From assembly GCF_041146795.1 (NCBI RefSeq), contig NC_135177.1, positions 5,341,060-5,405,059 on the forward strand: 64,000 bases of DNA, given 5' to 3'. The notes below the pieces were generated by a model. It made no database searches. It saw only the letters and a program-made list of their open reading frames with translations, and was not told the DNA's origin. The translations under genes and the position numbers were made by a program. Positions 1-14,221 of this stretch are shown here, in pieces. The first letter of the stretch is position 1, and every line of letters begins with the position of its first letter. Source of the DNA: Maylandia zebra. Its lineage: Eukaryota > Chordata > Actinopteri > Cichliformes > Cichlidae.

Positions 1-3000
1 TATGTTTGTCTGAGTCTTCTATCAAAAGTTACAGCTATTTATATGAAGTTGTACAAAAACGCTTTCTTTCGCCAAGACAGTGCGTTTCTCACTGTTACAT
101 GCATTTGAATGGGGAACTCCACCGAAACAAAGTATAGGTTTTCATTATGTGAATAACTTGGAAATCTTAGCTCAAACAGCTGCAAAACCTGTTTTCCCAG
201 CACGGGGACCTTGAGTTCTATAAGATAAAGCCATATATATGTTTGTCTGAGTCTTCTATCAAAAGTTACAGCTATTTATATGAAGTTGTACAAAAACGCT
301 TTCTTTCGCCAAGACAGTGCGTTTCTCACTGTTACATGCATTTGAATGGGGAACTCCACCGAAACAAAGTATAGGTTTTCATTATGTGAATAACTTGGAA
401 ATCTTAGCTCAAACAGCTGCAAAACCTGTTTTCCCAGCACGGGGACCTTGAGTTCTATAAGATAAAGCCATAAACATGTGTATCCGAGTCTTCTATCAAA
501 AGTTACAGCTATTTATATGAAGTTGTACAAAAACGCTTTCTTTCGCCAAGACAGTGCGTTTCTCACTGTTACATGCATTTGAATGGGGAACTCCACCGAA
601 ACAAAGTATAGGTTTTCATTATGTGAATAACTTGGAAATCTTAGCTCAAACAGCTGCAAAACCTGTTTTCCCAGCACGGGGACCTTGAGTTCTATAAGAT
701 AAAGCCATAAATATGTTTGTCTGAGTCTTCTATCAAAAGTTACAGCTATTTATATGAAGTTGTACAAAAACGCTTTCTTTCGCCAAGACAGTGCGTTTCT
801 CACTGTTACATGCATTTGAATGGGGAACTCCACCAAAACAAAGTATAGGTTTTCATTATGTGAATAACTTTGAAATCTTAGCTCAAACAGCTGCAAAACC
901 TGTTTTCCCAGCACGGGGACCTTGAGTTCTATAAGATAAAGCCATAAACATGTGTATCCGAGTCTTCTATCAAAAGTTACAGCTATTTATATGAAGTTGT
1001 ACAAAAACGCTTTCTTTCGCCAAGACAGTGCGTTTCTCACTGTTACATGCATTTGAATGGGGAACTCCACCGAAACAAAGTATAGGTTTTCATTATGTGA
1101 ATAACTTAGAAATCTTAGCTCAAACAGCTGCAAAACCTGTTTTCCCAGCACGGGGACCTTGAGTTCTATAAGATAAAGCCATAAACATGTGTATCCGAGT
1201 CTTCTATCAAAAGTTACAGCTATTTATATGAAGTTGTACAAAAACGCTTTCTTTCGCCAAGACAGTGCGTTTCTCACTGTTACATGCATTTGAATGGGGA
1301 ACTCCACCGAAACAAAGTATAGGTTTTCATTATGTGAATAACTTGGAAATCTTAGCTCAAACAGCTGCAAAACCTGTTTTCCCAGCACGGGGACCTTGAG
1401 TTCTATAAGATAAAGCCATAAATATGTTTGTCTGAGTCTTCTATCAAAAGTTACAGCTATTTATATGAAGTTGTACAAAAACGCTTTCTTTCGCCAAGAC
1501 AGTGCGTTTCTCACTGTTACATGCATTTGAATGGGGAACTCCACCAAAACAAAGTATAGGTTTTCATTATGTGAATAACTTTGAAATCTTAGCTCAAACA
1601 GCTGCAAAACCTGTTTTCCCAGCACGGGGACCTTGAGTTCTATAAGATAAAGCCATAAACATGTGTATCCGAGTCTTCTATCAAAAGTTACAGCTATTTA
1701 TATGAAGTTGTACAAAAACGCTTTCTTTCGCCAAGACAGTGCGTTTCTCACTGTTACATGCATTTGAATGGGGAACTCCACCGAAACAAAGTATAGGTTT
1801 TCATTATGTGAATAACTTGGAAATCTTAGCTCAAACAGCTGCAAAACCTGTTTTCCCAGCACGGGGACCTTGAGTTCTATAAGATAAAGCCATAAATATG
1901 TTTGTCTGAGTCTTCTATCAAAAGTTACAGCTATTTATATGAAGTTGTACAAAAACGCTTTCTTTCGCCAAGACAGTGCGTTTCTCACTGTTACATGCAT
2001 TTGAATGGGGAACTACACCAAAACAAAGTATAGGTTTTCATTATGTGAATAACTTTGAAATCTTAGCTCAAACAGCTGCAAAACCTGTTTTCCCAGCACG
2101 GGGACCTTGAGTTCTATAAGATAAAGCCATAAACATGTGTATCCGAGTCTTCTATCAAAAGTTACAGCTATTTATATGAAGTTGTACAAAAACGCTTTCT
2201 TTCGCCAAGACAGTGCGTTTCTCACTGTTACATGCATTTGAATGGGGAACTCCACCAAAACAAAGTATAGGTTTTCATTATGTGAATAACTTTGAAATCT
2301 TAGCTCAAACAGCTGCAAAACCTGTTTTCCCAGCACGGGGACCTTGAGTTCTATAAGATAAAGCCATAAACATGTGTATCCGAGTCTTCTATCAAAAGTT
2401 ACAGCTATTTATATGAAGTTGTACAAAAACGCTTTCTTTCGCCAAGACAGTGCGTTTCTCACTGTTACATGCATTTGAATGGGGAACTCCACCGAAACAA
2501 AGTATAGGTTTTCATTATGTGAATAACTTGGAAATCTTAGCTCAAACAGCTGCAAAACCTGTTTTCCAAGCACCGGGACCTTGAGTTCTATAAGATAAAG
2601 CCATATATATGTTTGTCTGAGTCTTCTATCAAAAGTTACAGCTATTTATATGAAGTTGTACAAAAACGCTTTCTTTCGCCAAGACAGTGCGTTTCTCACT
2701 GTTACATGCATTTGAATGGGGAACTCCACCGAAACAAAGTATAGGTTTTCATTATGTGAATAACTTGGAAATCTTAGCTCAAACAGCTGCAAAACCTGTT
2801 TTCCCAGCACGGGGACCTTGAGTTCTATAAGATAAAGCCATATATATGTTTGTCTGAGTCTTCTATCAAAAGTTACAGCTATTTATATGAAGTTGTACAA
2901 AAACGCTTTCTTTCGCCAAGACAGTGCGTTTCTCACTGTTACATGCATTTGAATGGGGAACTCCACCGAAACAAAGTATAGGTTTTCATTATGTGAATAA

Positions 3001-6000
3001 CTTGGAAATCTTAGCTCAAACAGCTGCAAAACCTGTTTTCCCAGCACGGGGACCTTGAGTTCTATAAGATAAAGCCATAAACATGTGTATCCGAGTCTTC
3101 TATCAAAAGTTACAGCTATTTATATGAAGTTGTACAAAAACGCTTTCTTTCGCCAAGACAGTGCGTTTCTCACTGTTACATGCATTTGAATGGGGAACTC
3201 CACCGAAACAAAGTATAGGTTTTCATTATGTGAATAACTTGGAAATCTTAGCTCACACAGCTGCAAAACCTGTTTTCCCAGCACGGGGACCTTGAGTTCT
3301 ATAAGATAAAGCCATAAATATGTTTGTCTGAGTCTTCTATCAAAAGTTACAGCTATTTATATGAAGTTGTACAAAAACGCTTTCTTTCGCCAAGACAGTG
3401 CGTTTCTCACTGTTACATGCATTTGAATGGGGAACTCCACCAAAACAAAGTATAGGTTTTCATTATGTGAATAACTTTGAAATCTTAGCTCAAACAGCTG
3501 CAAAACCTGTTTTCCCAGCACGGGGACCTTGAGTTCTATAAGATAAAGCCATAAACATGTGTATCCGAGTCTTCTATCAAAAGTTACAGCTATTTATATG
3601 AAGTTGTACAAAAACGCTTTCTTTCGCCAAGACAGTGCGTTTCTCACTGTTACATGCATTTGAATGGGGAACTCCACCGAAACAAAGTATAGGTTTTCAT
3701 TATGTGAATAACTTGGAAATCTTAGCTCAAACAGCTGCAAAACCTGTTTTCCCAGCACGGGGACCTTGAGTTCTATAAGATAAAGCCATAAATATGTTTG
3801 TCTGAGTCTTCTATCAAAAGTTACAGCTATTTATATGAAGTTGTACAAAAACGCTTTCTTTCGCCAAGACAGTGCGTTTCTCACTGTTACATGCATTTGA
3901 ATGGGGAACTCCACCAAAACAAAGTATAGGTTTTCATTATGTGAATAACTTTGAAATCTTAGCTCAAACAGCTGCAAAACCTGTTTTCCCAGCACGGGGA
4001 CCTTGAGTTCTATAAGATAAAGCCATAAACATGTGTATCCGAGTCTTCTATCAAAAGTTACAGCTATTTATATGAAGTTGTACAAAAACGCTTTCTTTCG
4101 CCAAGACAGTGCGTTTCTCACTGTTACATGCATTTGAATGGGGAACTCCACCGAAACAAAGTATAGGTTTTCATTATGTGAATAACTTGGAAATCTTAGC
4201 TCAAACAGCTGCAAAACCTGTTTTCCCAGCACGGGGACCTTGAGTTCTATAAGATAAAGCCATAAATATGTTTGTCTGAGTCTTCTATCAAAAGTTACAG
4301 CTATTTATATGAAGTTGTACAAAAACGCTTTCTTTCGCCAAGACAGTGCGTTTCTCACTGTTACATGCATTTGAATGGGGAACTACACCAAAACAAAGTA
4401 TAGGTTTTCATTATGTGAATAACTTTGAAATCTTAGCTCAAACAGCTGCAAAACCTGTTTTCCCAGCACGGGGACCTTGAGTTCTATAAGATAAAGCCAT
4501 AAACATGTGTATCCGAGTCTTCTATCAAAAGTTACAGCTATTTATATGAAGTTGTACAAAAACGCTTTCTTTCGCCAAGACAGTGCGTTTCTCACTGTTA
4601 CATGCATTTGAATGGGGAACTCCACCAAAACAAAGTATAGGTTTTCATTATGTGAATAACTTTGAAATCTTAGCTCAAACAGCTGCAAAACCTGTTTTCC
4701 CAGCACGGGGACCTTGAGTTCTATAAGATAAAGCCATAAACATGTGTATCCGAGTCTTCTATCAAAAGTTACAGCTATTTATATGAAGTTGTACAAAAAC
4801 GCTTTCTTTCGCCAAGACAGTGCGTTTCTCACTGTTACATGCATTTGAATGGGGAACTCCACCGAAACAAAGTATAGGTTTTCATTATGTGAATAACTTG
4901 GAAATCTTAGCTCAAACAGCTGCAAAACCTGTTTTCCAAGCACCGGGACCTTGAGTTCTATAAGATAAAGCCATATATATGTTTGTCTGAGTCTTCTATC
5001 AAAAGTTACAGCTATTTATATGAAGTTGTACAAAAACGCTTTCTTTCGCCAAGACAGTGCGTTTCTCACTGTTACATGCATTTGAATGGGGAACTCCACC
5101 GAAACAAAGTATAGGTTTTCATTATGTGAATAACTTGGAAATCTTAGCTCAAACAGCTGCAAAACCTGTTTTCCCAGCACGGGGACCTTGAGTTCTATAA
5201 GATAAAGCCATATATATGTTTGTCTGAGTCTTCTATCAAAAGTTACAGCTATTTATATGAAGTTGTACAAAAACGCTTTCTTTCGCCAAGACAGTGCGTT
5301 TCTCACTGTTACATGCATTTGAATGGGGAACTCCACCGAAACAAAGTATAGGTTTTCATTATGTGAATAACTTGGAAATCTTAGCTCAAACAGCTGCAAA
5401 ACCTGTTTTCCCAGCACGGGGACCTTGAGTTCTATAAGATAAAGCCATAAACATGTGTATCCGAGTCTTCTATCAAAAGTTACAGCTATTTATATGAAGT
5501 TGTACAAAAACGCTTTCTTTCGCCAAGACAGTGCGTTTCTCACTGTTACATGCATTTGAATGGGGAACTCCACCGAAACAAAGTATAGGTTTTCATTATG
5601 TGAATAACTTGGAAATCTTAGCTCAAACAGCTGCAAAACCTGTTTTCCCAGCACGGGGACCTTGAGTTCTATAAGATAAAGCCATAAATATGTTTGTCTG
5701 AGTCTTCTATCAAAAGTTACAGCTATTTATATGAAGTTGTACAAAAACGCTTTCTTTCGCCAAGACAGTGCGTTTCTCACTGTTACATGCATTTGAATGG
5801 GGAACTCCACCAAAACAAAGTATAGGTTTTCATTATGTGAATAACTTTGAAATCTTAGCTCAAACAGCTGCAAAACCTGTTTTCCCAGCACGGGGACCTT
5901 GAGTTCTATAAGATAAAGCCATAAACATGTGTATCCGAGTCTTCTATCAAAAGTTACAGCTATTTATATGAAGTTGTACAAAAACGCTTTCTTTCGCCAA

Positions 6001-6163
6001 GACAGTGCGTTTCTCACTGTTACATGCATTTGAATGGGGAACTCCACCGAAACAAAGTATAGGTTTTCATTATGTGAATAACTTGGAAATCTTAGCTCAA
6101 ACAGCTGCAAAACCTGTTTTCCCAGCACGGGGACCTTGAGTTCTATAAGATAAAGCCATAAAC
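1..6163 (+). repeat. Ten-monomer higher-order repeat (2370 bp)
   Basis: Monomer variants recur in a fixed order. A rare variant reading TTTTCCAAGCACCGGG instead of TTTTCCCAGCACGGGG occurs at 2565 and again at 4935, 2370 bp (10 x 237) apart. The intervening headers repeat in the same order: two TATATG types, AAACATGTG, AAATATG/CCAAAAC, AAACATGTG, AAATATG/CCAAAAC, AAACATGTG, AAATATG/TACACC, AAACATGTG/CCAAAAC, then the marker copy. The stretch before the first marker is the same unit with one extra monomer (start ~950, carrying CTTAGAAAT). The next repeat unit departs from the order after ~6160. This is seen directly; amplification by unequal exchange of multi-monomer blocks is the usual explanation. 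Confidence 0.85.
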
Positions 6164-9007
6164 ATGTGTATCCGAGACTTCTATCAAAAGTTACAGCTAT
6201 TTATATGAAGTTGTACAAAAACGCTTTCTTTCGCCAAGACAGTGCGTTTCTCACTGTTACATGCATTTGAATGGGGAACTCCACCGAAACAAAGTATAGG
6301 TTTTCATTATGTGAATAACTTGGAAATCTTAGCTCAAACAGCTGCAAAACCTGTTTTCCCAGCACGGGGACCTTGAGTTCTATAAGATAAAGCCATATAT
6401 ATGTTTGTCTGAGTCTTCTATCAAAAGTTACAGCTATTTATATGAAGTTGTACAAAAACGCTTTCTTTCGCCAAGACAGTGCGTTTCTCACTGTTACATG
6501 CATTTGAATGGGGAACTCCACCGAAACAAAGTATAGGTTTTCATTATGTGAATAACTTGGAAATCTTAGCTCAAACAGCTGCAAAACCTGTTTTCCCAGC
6601 ACGGGGACCTTGAGTTCTATAAGATAAAGCCATATATATGTTTGTCTGAGTCTTCTATCAAAAGTTACAGCTATTTATATGAAGTTGTACAAAAACGCTT
6701 TCTTTCGCCAAGACAGTGCGTTTCTCACTGTTACATGCATTTGAATGGGGAACTCCACCGAAACAAAGTATAGGTTTTCATTATGTGAATAACTTGGAAA
6801 TCTTAGCTCAAACAGCTGCAAAACCTGTTTTCCAAGCACCGGGACCTTGAGTTCTATAAGATAAAGCCATATATATGTTTGTCTGAGTCTTCTATCAAAA
6901 GTTACAGCTATTTATATGAAGTTGTACAAAAACGCTTTCTTTCGCCAAGACAGTGCGTTTCTCACTGTTACATGCATTTGAATGGGGAACTCCACCGAAA
7001 CAAAGTATAGGTTTTCATTATGTGAATAACTTGGAAATCTTAGCTCAAACAGCTGCAAAACCTGTTTTCCCAGCACGGGGACCTTGAGTTCTATAAGATA
7101 AAGCCATATATATGTTTGTCTGAGTCTTCTATCAAAAGTTACAGCTATTTATATGAAGTTGTACAAAAACGCTTTCTTTCGCCAAGACAGTGCGTTTCTC
7201 ACTGTTACATGCATTTGAATGGGGAACTCCACCGAAACAAAGTATAGGTTTTCATTATGTGAATAACTTGGAAATCTTAGCTCAAACAGCTGCAAAACCT
7301 GTTTTCCCAGCACGGGGACCTTGAGTTCTATAAGATAAAGCCATAAACATGTGTATCCGAGTCTTCTATCAAAAGTTACAGCTATTTATATGAAGTTGTA
7401 CAAAAACGCTTTCTTTCGCCAAGACAGTGCGTTTCTCACTGTTACATGCATTTGAATGGGGAACTCCACCGAAACAAAGTATAGGTTTTCATTATGTGAA
7501 TAACTTGGAAATCTTAGCTCAAACAGCTGCAAAACCTGTTTTCCCAGCACGGGGACCTTGAGTTCTATAAGATAAAGCCATAAATATGTTTGTCTGAGTC
7601 TTCTATCAAAAGTTACAGCTATTTATATGAAGTTGTACAAAAACGCTTTCTTTCGCCAAGACAGTGCGTTTCTCACTGTTACATGCATTTGAATGGGGAA
7701 CTCCACCAAAACAAAGTATAGGTTTTCATTATGTGAATAACTTTGAAATCTTAGCTCAAACAGCTGCAAAACCTGTTTTCCCAGCACGGGGACCTTGAGT
7801 TCTATAAGATAAAGCCATAAACATGTGTATCCGAGTCTTCTATCAAAAGTTACAGCTATTTATATGAAGTTGTACAAAAACGCTTTCTTTCGCCAAGACA
7901 GTGCGTTTCTCACTGTTACATGCATTTGAATGGGGAACTCCACCGAAACAAAGTATAGGTTTTCATTATGTGAATAACTTGGAAATCTTAGCTCAAACAG
8001 CTGCAAAACCTGTTTTCCCAGCACGGGGACCTTGAGTTCTATAAGATAAAGCCATATATATGTTTGTCTGAGTCTTCTATCAAAAGTTACAGCTATTTAT
8101 ATGAAGTTGTACAAAAACGCTTTCTTTCGCCAAGACAGTGCGTTTCTCACTGTTACATGCATTTGAATGGGGAACTCCACCGAAACAAAGTATAGGTTTT
8201 CATTATGTGAATAACTTGGAAATCTTAGCTCAAACAGCTGCAAAACCTGTTTGCCCAGCACGGGGACCTTGAGTTCTATAAGATAAAGCCATAAACATGT
8301 TTGTCTGAGTCTTCTATCAAAAGTTACAGCTATTTATATGAAGTTGTACAAAAACGCTTTCTTTCGCCAAGACAGTGCGTTTCTCACTGTTACATGCATT
8401 TGAATGGGGAACTCCACCGAAACAAAGTATAGGTTTTCATTATGTGAATAACTTGGAAATCTTAGCTCAAACAGCTGCAAAACCTGTTTTCCCAGCACGG
8501 GGACCTTGAGTTCTATAAGATAAAGCCATAAACATGTGTATCCGAGTCTTCTATCAAAAGTTACAGCTATTTATATGAAGTTGTACAAAAACGCTTTCTT
8601 TCGCCAAGACAGTGCGTTTCTCACTGTTACATGCATTTGAATGGGGAACTCCACCGAAACAAAGTATAGGTTTTCATTATGTGAATAACTTGGAAATCTT
8701 AGCTCAAACAGCTGCAAAACCTGTTTTCCCAGCACGGGGACCTTGAGTTCTATAAGATAAAGCCATATATATGTTTGTCTGAGTCTTCTATCAAAAGTTA
8801 CAGCTATTTATATGAAGTTGTACAAAAACGCTTTCTTTCGCCAAGACAGTGCGTTTCTCACTGTTACATGCATTTGAATGGGGAACTCCACCGAAACAAA
8901 GTATAGGTTTTCATTATGTGAATAACTTGGAAATCTTAGCTCAAACAGCTGCAAAACCTGTTTTCCCAGCACGGGGACCTTGAGTTCTATAAGATAAAGC
9001 CATAAAC
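5216..9007 (+). repeat. Long-range duplicated satellite block, copy 1
   Basis: Sixteen successive monomers show a variant order that reappears 9006 bp (38 x 237) downstream at 14222-18013. Shared rare markers, in order, are CCGAGACTTC (~6171 and ~15177), TTTTCCAAGCACCGGG (6831 and 15837), and CTGTTTGCCCAGC followed by an AAACATGTTTG header (~8250 and ~17256). Agreement ends at the monomer starting ~9008, which has CTTTGAAAT where its counterpart has CTTGGAAAT. Confidence 0.8.
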
Positions 9008-12000
9008 ATGTGTATCCGAGTCTTCTATCAAAAGTTACAGCTATTTATATGAAGTTGTACAAAAACGCTTTCTTTCGCCAAGACAGTGCGTTTCTCACTG
9101 TTACATGCATTTGAATGGGGAACTCCACCGAAACAAAGTATAGGTTTTCATTATGTGAATAACTTTGAAATCTTAGCTCAAACAGCTGCAAAACCTGTTT
9201 TCCCAGCACGGGGACCTTGAGTTCTATAAGATAAAGCCATAAATATGTTTGTCTGAGTCTTCTATCAAAAGTTACAGCTATTTATATGAAGTTGTACAAA
9301 AACGCTTTCTTTCGCCAAGACAGTGCGTTTCTCACTGTTACATGCATTTGAATGGGGAACTACACCAAAACAAAGTATAGGTTTTCATTATGTGAATAAC
9401 TTTGAAATCTTAGCTCAAACAGCTGCAAAACCTGTTTTCCCAGCACGGGGACCTTGAGTTCTATAAGATAAAGCCATAAACATGTGTATCCGAGTCTTCT
9501 ATCAAAAGTTACAGCTATTTATATGAAGTTGTACAAAAACGCTTTCTTTCGCCAAGACAGTGCGTTTCTCACTGTTACATGCATTTGAATGGGGAACTCC
9601 ACCGAAACAAAGTATAGGTTTTCATTATGTGAATAACTTGGAAATCTTAGCTCAAACAGCTGCAAAACCTGTTTTCCCAGCACCGGGACCTTGAGTTCTA
9701 TAAGATAAAGCCATAAACATGTGTATCCGAGTCTTCGATCAAAAGTTACAGCTATTTATATGAAGTTGTACAAAAACGCTTTCTTTCGCCAAGACAGTGC
9801 GTTTCTCACTGTTACATGCATTTGAATGGGGAACTCCACCAAAACAAAGTATAGGTTTTCATTATGTGAATAACTTGGAAATCTTAGCTCAAACAGCTGC
9901 AAAACCTGTTTTCCCAGCACGGGGACCTTGAGTTCTATAAGATAAAGCCATAAACATGTGTATCCGAGTCTTCTATCAAAAGTTACAGCTATTTATATGA
10001 AGTTGTACAAAAACGCTTTCTTTCGCCAAGACAGTGCGTTTCTCACTGTTACATGCATTTGAATGGGGAACTCCACCAAAACAAAGTATAGGTTTTCATT
10101 ATGTGAATAACTTTGAAATCTTAGCTCAAACAGCTGCAAAACCTGTTTTCCCAGCACGGGGACCTTGAGTTCTATAAGATAAAGCCATAAACATGTGTAT
10201 CCGAGACTTCTATCAAAAGTTACAGCTATTTATATGAAGTTGTACAAAAACGCTTTCTTTCGCCAAGACAGTGTGTTTCTCACTGTTACATGCATTTGAA
10301 TGGGGAACTCCACCAAAACAAAGTATAGGTTTTCATTATGTGAATAACTTTGAAATCTTAGCTCAAACAGCTGCAAAACCTGTTTTCCCAGCACGGGGAC
10401 CTTGAGTTCTATAAGATAAAGCCATAAACATGTGTATCCGAGTCTTCTATCAAAAGTTACAGCGATTTATATGAAGTTGTACAAAAACGCTTTCTTTCGC
10501 CAAGACAGTGCGTTTCTCACTGTTACATGCATTTGAATGGGGAACTCCACCGAAACAAAGTATAGGTTTTCATTATGTGAATAACTTGGAAATCTTAGCT
10601 CAAACAGCTGCAAAACCTGTTTTCCCAGCACGGGGACCTTGAGTTCTATAAGATAAAGCCATATATATGTTTGTCTGAGTCTTCTATCAAAAGTTACAGC
10701 TATTTATATGAAGTTGTACAAAAACGCTTTCTTTCGCCAAGACAGTGCGTTTCTCACTGTTACATGCATTTGAATGGGGAACTCCACCGAAACAAAGTAT
10801 AGGTTTTCATTATGTGAATAACTTGGAAATCTTAGCTCAAACAGCTGCAAAACCTGTTTTCCCAGCACGGGGACCTTGAGTTCTATAAGATAAAGCCATA
10901 AACATGTGTATCCGAGTCTTCTATCAAAAGTTACAGCTATTTATATGAAGTTGTACAAAAACGCTTTCTTTCGCCAAGACAGTGCGTTTCTCACTGTTAC
11001 ATGCATTTGAATGGGGAACTCCACCGAAACAAAGTATAGGTTTTCATTATGTGAATAACTTGGAAATCTTAGCTCAAACAGCTGCAAAACCTGTTTTCCC
11101 AGCACGGGGACCTTGAGTTCTATAAGATAAAGCCATATATATGTTTGTCTGAGTCTTCTATCAAAAGTTACAGCTATTTATATGAAGTTGTACAAAAACG
11201 CTTTCTTTCGCCAAGACAGTGCGTTTCTCACTGTTACATGCATTTGAATGGGGAACTCCACCGAAACAAAGTATAGGTTTTCATTATGTGAATAACTTGG
11301 AAATCTTAGCTCAAACAGCTGCAAAACCTGTTTTCCCAGCACCGGGACCTTGAGTTCTATAAGATAAAGCCATAAACATGTGTATCCGAGTCTTCTATCA
11401 AAAGTTACAGCTATTTATATGAAGTTGTACAAAAACGCTTTCTTTCGCCAAGACAGTGCGTTTCTCACTGTTACATGCATTTGAATGGGGAACTACACCA
11501 AAACAAAGTATAGGTTTTCATTATGTGAATAACTTTGAAATCTTAGCTCAAACAGCTGCAAAACCTGTTTTCCCAGCACGGGGACCTTGAGTTCTATAAG
11601 ATAAAGCCATAAACATGTGTATCCGAGTCTTCTATCAAAAGTTACAGCTATTTATATGAAGTTGTACAAAAACGCTTTCTTTCGCCAAGACAGTGCGTTT
11701 CTCACTGTTACATGCATTTGAATGGGGAACTCCACCAAAACAAAGTATAGGTTTTCATTATGTGAATAACTTGGAAATCTTAGCTCAAACAGCTGCAAAA
11801 CCTGTTTTCCCAGCACGGGGACCTTGAGTTCTATAAGATAAAGCCATAAACATGTGTATCCGAGTCTTCTATCAAAAGTTACAGCTATTTATATGAAGTT
11901 GTACAAAAACGCTTTCTTTCGCCAAGACAGTGCGTTTCTCACTGTTACATGCATTTGAATGGGGAACTCCACCAAAACAAAGTATAGGTTTTCATTATGT

Positions 12001-14221
12001 GAATAACTTTGAAATCTTAGCTCAAACAGCTGCAAAACCTGTTTTCCCAGCACGGGGACCTTGAGTTCTATAAGATAAAGCCATAAACATGTGTATCCGA
12101 GTCTTCTATCAAAAGTTACAGCTATTTATATGAAGTTGTACAAAAACGCTTTCTTTCGCCAAGACAGTGTGTTTCTCACTGTTACATGCATTTGAATGGG
12201 GAACTCCACCAAAACAAAGTATAGGTTTTCATTATGTGAATAACTTGGAAATCTTAGCTCAAACAGCTGCAAAACCTGTTTTCCCAGCACGGGGACCTTG
12301 AGTTCTATAAGATAAAGCCATAAACATGTGTATCCGAGTCTTCTATCAAAAGTTACAGCTATTTATATGAAGTTGTACAAAAACGCTTTCTTTCGCCAAG
12401 ACAGTGCGTTTCTCACTGTTACATGCATTTGAATGGGGAACTCCACCAAAACAAAGTATAGGTTTTCATTATGTGAATAACTTTGAAATCTTAGCTCAAA
12501 CAGCTGCAAAACCTGTTTTCCCAGCACGGGGACCTTGAGTTCTATAAGATAAAGCCATAAACATGTGTATCCGAGTCTTCTATCAAAAATTACAGCTATT
12601 TATATGAAGTTGTACAAAAACGCTTTCTTTCGCCAAGACAGTGTGTTTCTCACTGTTACATGCATTTGAATGGGGAACTCGTACGAAACAAAGTATAGGT
12701 TTTCATTATGTGAATAACTTTGAAATCTTAGCTCAAACAGCTGCAAAACCTGTTTTCCCAGCACGGGGACCTTGAGTTCTATAAGATAAAGCCATAAACA
12801 TGTGTATCCGAGTCTTCTATCAAAAGTTACAGCTATTTATATGAAGTTGTACAAAAACGCTTTCTTTCGCCAAGACAGTGCGTTTCTCACTGTTACATGC
12901 ATTTGAATGGGGAACTCCACCAAAACAAAGTATAGGTTTTCATTATGTGAATAACTTTGAAATCTTAGCTCAAACAGCTGCAAAACCTGTTTTCCCAGCA
13001 CGGGGACCTTGAGTTCTATAAGATAAAGCCATAAACATCTGTATCCGAGTCTTCTATCAAAAGTTACAGCTATTTATATGAAGTTGTACAAAAACGCTTT
13101 CTTTCGCCAAGACAGTGCGTTTCTCACTGTTACATGCATTTGAATGGGGAACTCCACCGAAACAAAGTATAGGTTTTCATTATGTGAATAACTTGGAAAT
13201 CTTAGCTCAAACAGCTGCAAAACCTGTTTTCCCAGCACGGGGACCTTGAGTTCTATAAGATAAAGCCATAAACATGTGTATCCGAGTCTTCTATCAAAAG
13301 TTACAGCTATTTATATGAAGTTGTACAAAAACGCTTTCTTTCGCCAAGACAGTGCGTTTCTCACTGTTACATGCATTTGAATGGGGAACTCCACCAAAAC
13401 AAAGTATAGGTTTTCATTATGTGAATAACTTTGAAATCTTAGCTCAAACAGCTGCAAAACCTGTTTTCCCAGCACGGGGACCTTGAGTTCTATAAGATAA
13501 AGCCATAAACATGTGTATCCGAGTCTTCTATCAAAAGTTACAGCTATTTATATGAAGTTGTACAAAAACGCTTTCTTTCGCCAAGACAGTGTGTTTCTCA
13601 CTGTTACATGCATTTGAATGGGGAACTCGTACGAAACAAAGTATAGGTTTTCATTATGTGAATAACTTTGAAATCTTAGCTCAAACAGCTGCAAAACCTG
13701 TTTTCCCAGCACGGGGACCTTGAGTTCTATAAGATAAAGCCATAAACATGTGTATCCGAGTCTTCTATCAAAAGTTACAGCTATTTATATGAAGTTGTAC
13801 AAAAACGCTTTCTTTCGCCAAGACAGTGCGTTTCTCACTGTTACATGCATTTGAATGGGGAACTCCACCAAAACAAAGTATAGGTTTTCATTATGTGAAT
13901 AACTTTGAAATCTTAGCTCAAACAGCTGCAAAACCTGTTTTCCCAGCACGGGGACCTTGAGTTCTATAAGATAAAGCCATAAACATGTGTATCCGAGTCT
14001 TCTATCAAAAGTTACAGCTATTTATATGAAGTTGTACAAAAACGCTTTCTTTCGCCAAGACAGTGCGTTTCTCACTGTTACATGCATTTGAATGGGGAAC
14101 TCCACCGAAACAAAGTATAGGTTTTCATTATGTGAATAACTTGGAAATCTTAGCTCAAACAGCTGCAAAACCTGTTTTCCCAGCACGGGGACCTTGAGTT
14201 CTATAAGATAAAGCCATATAT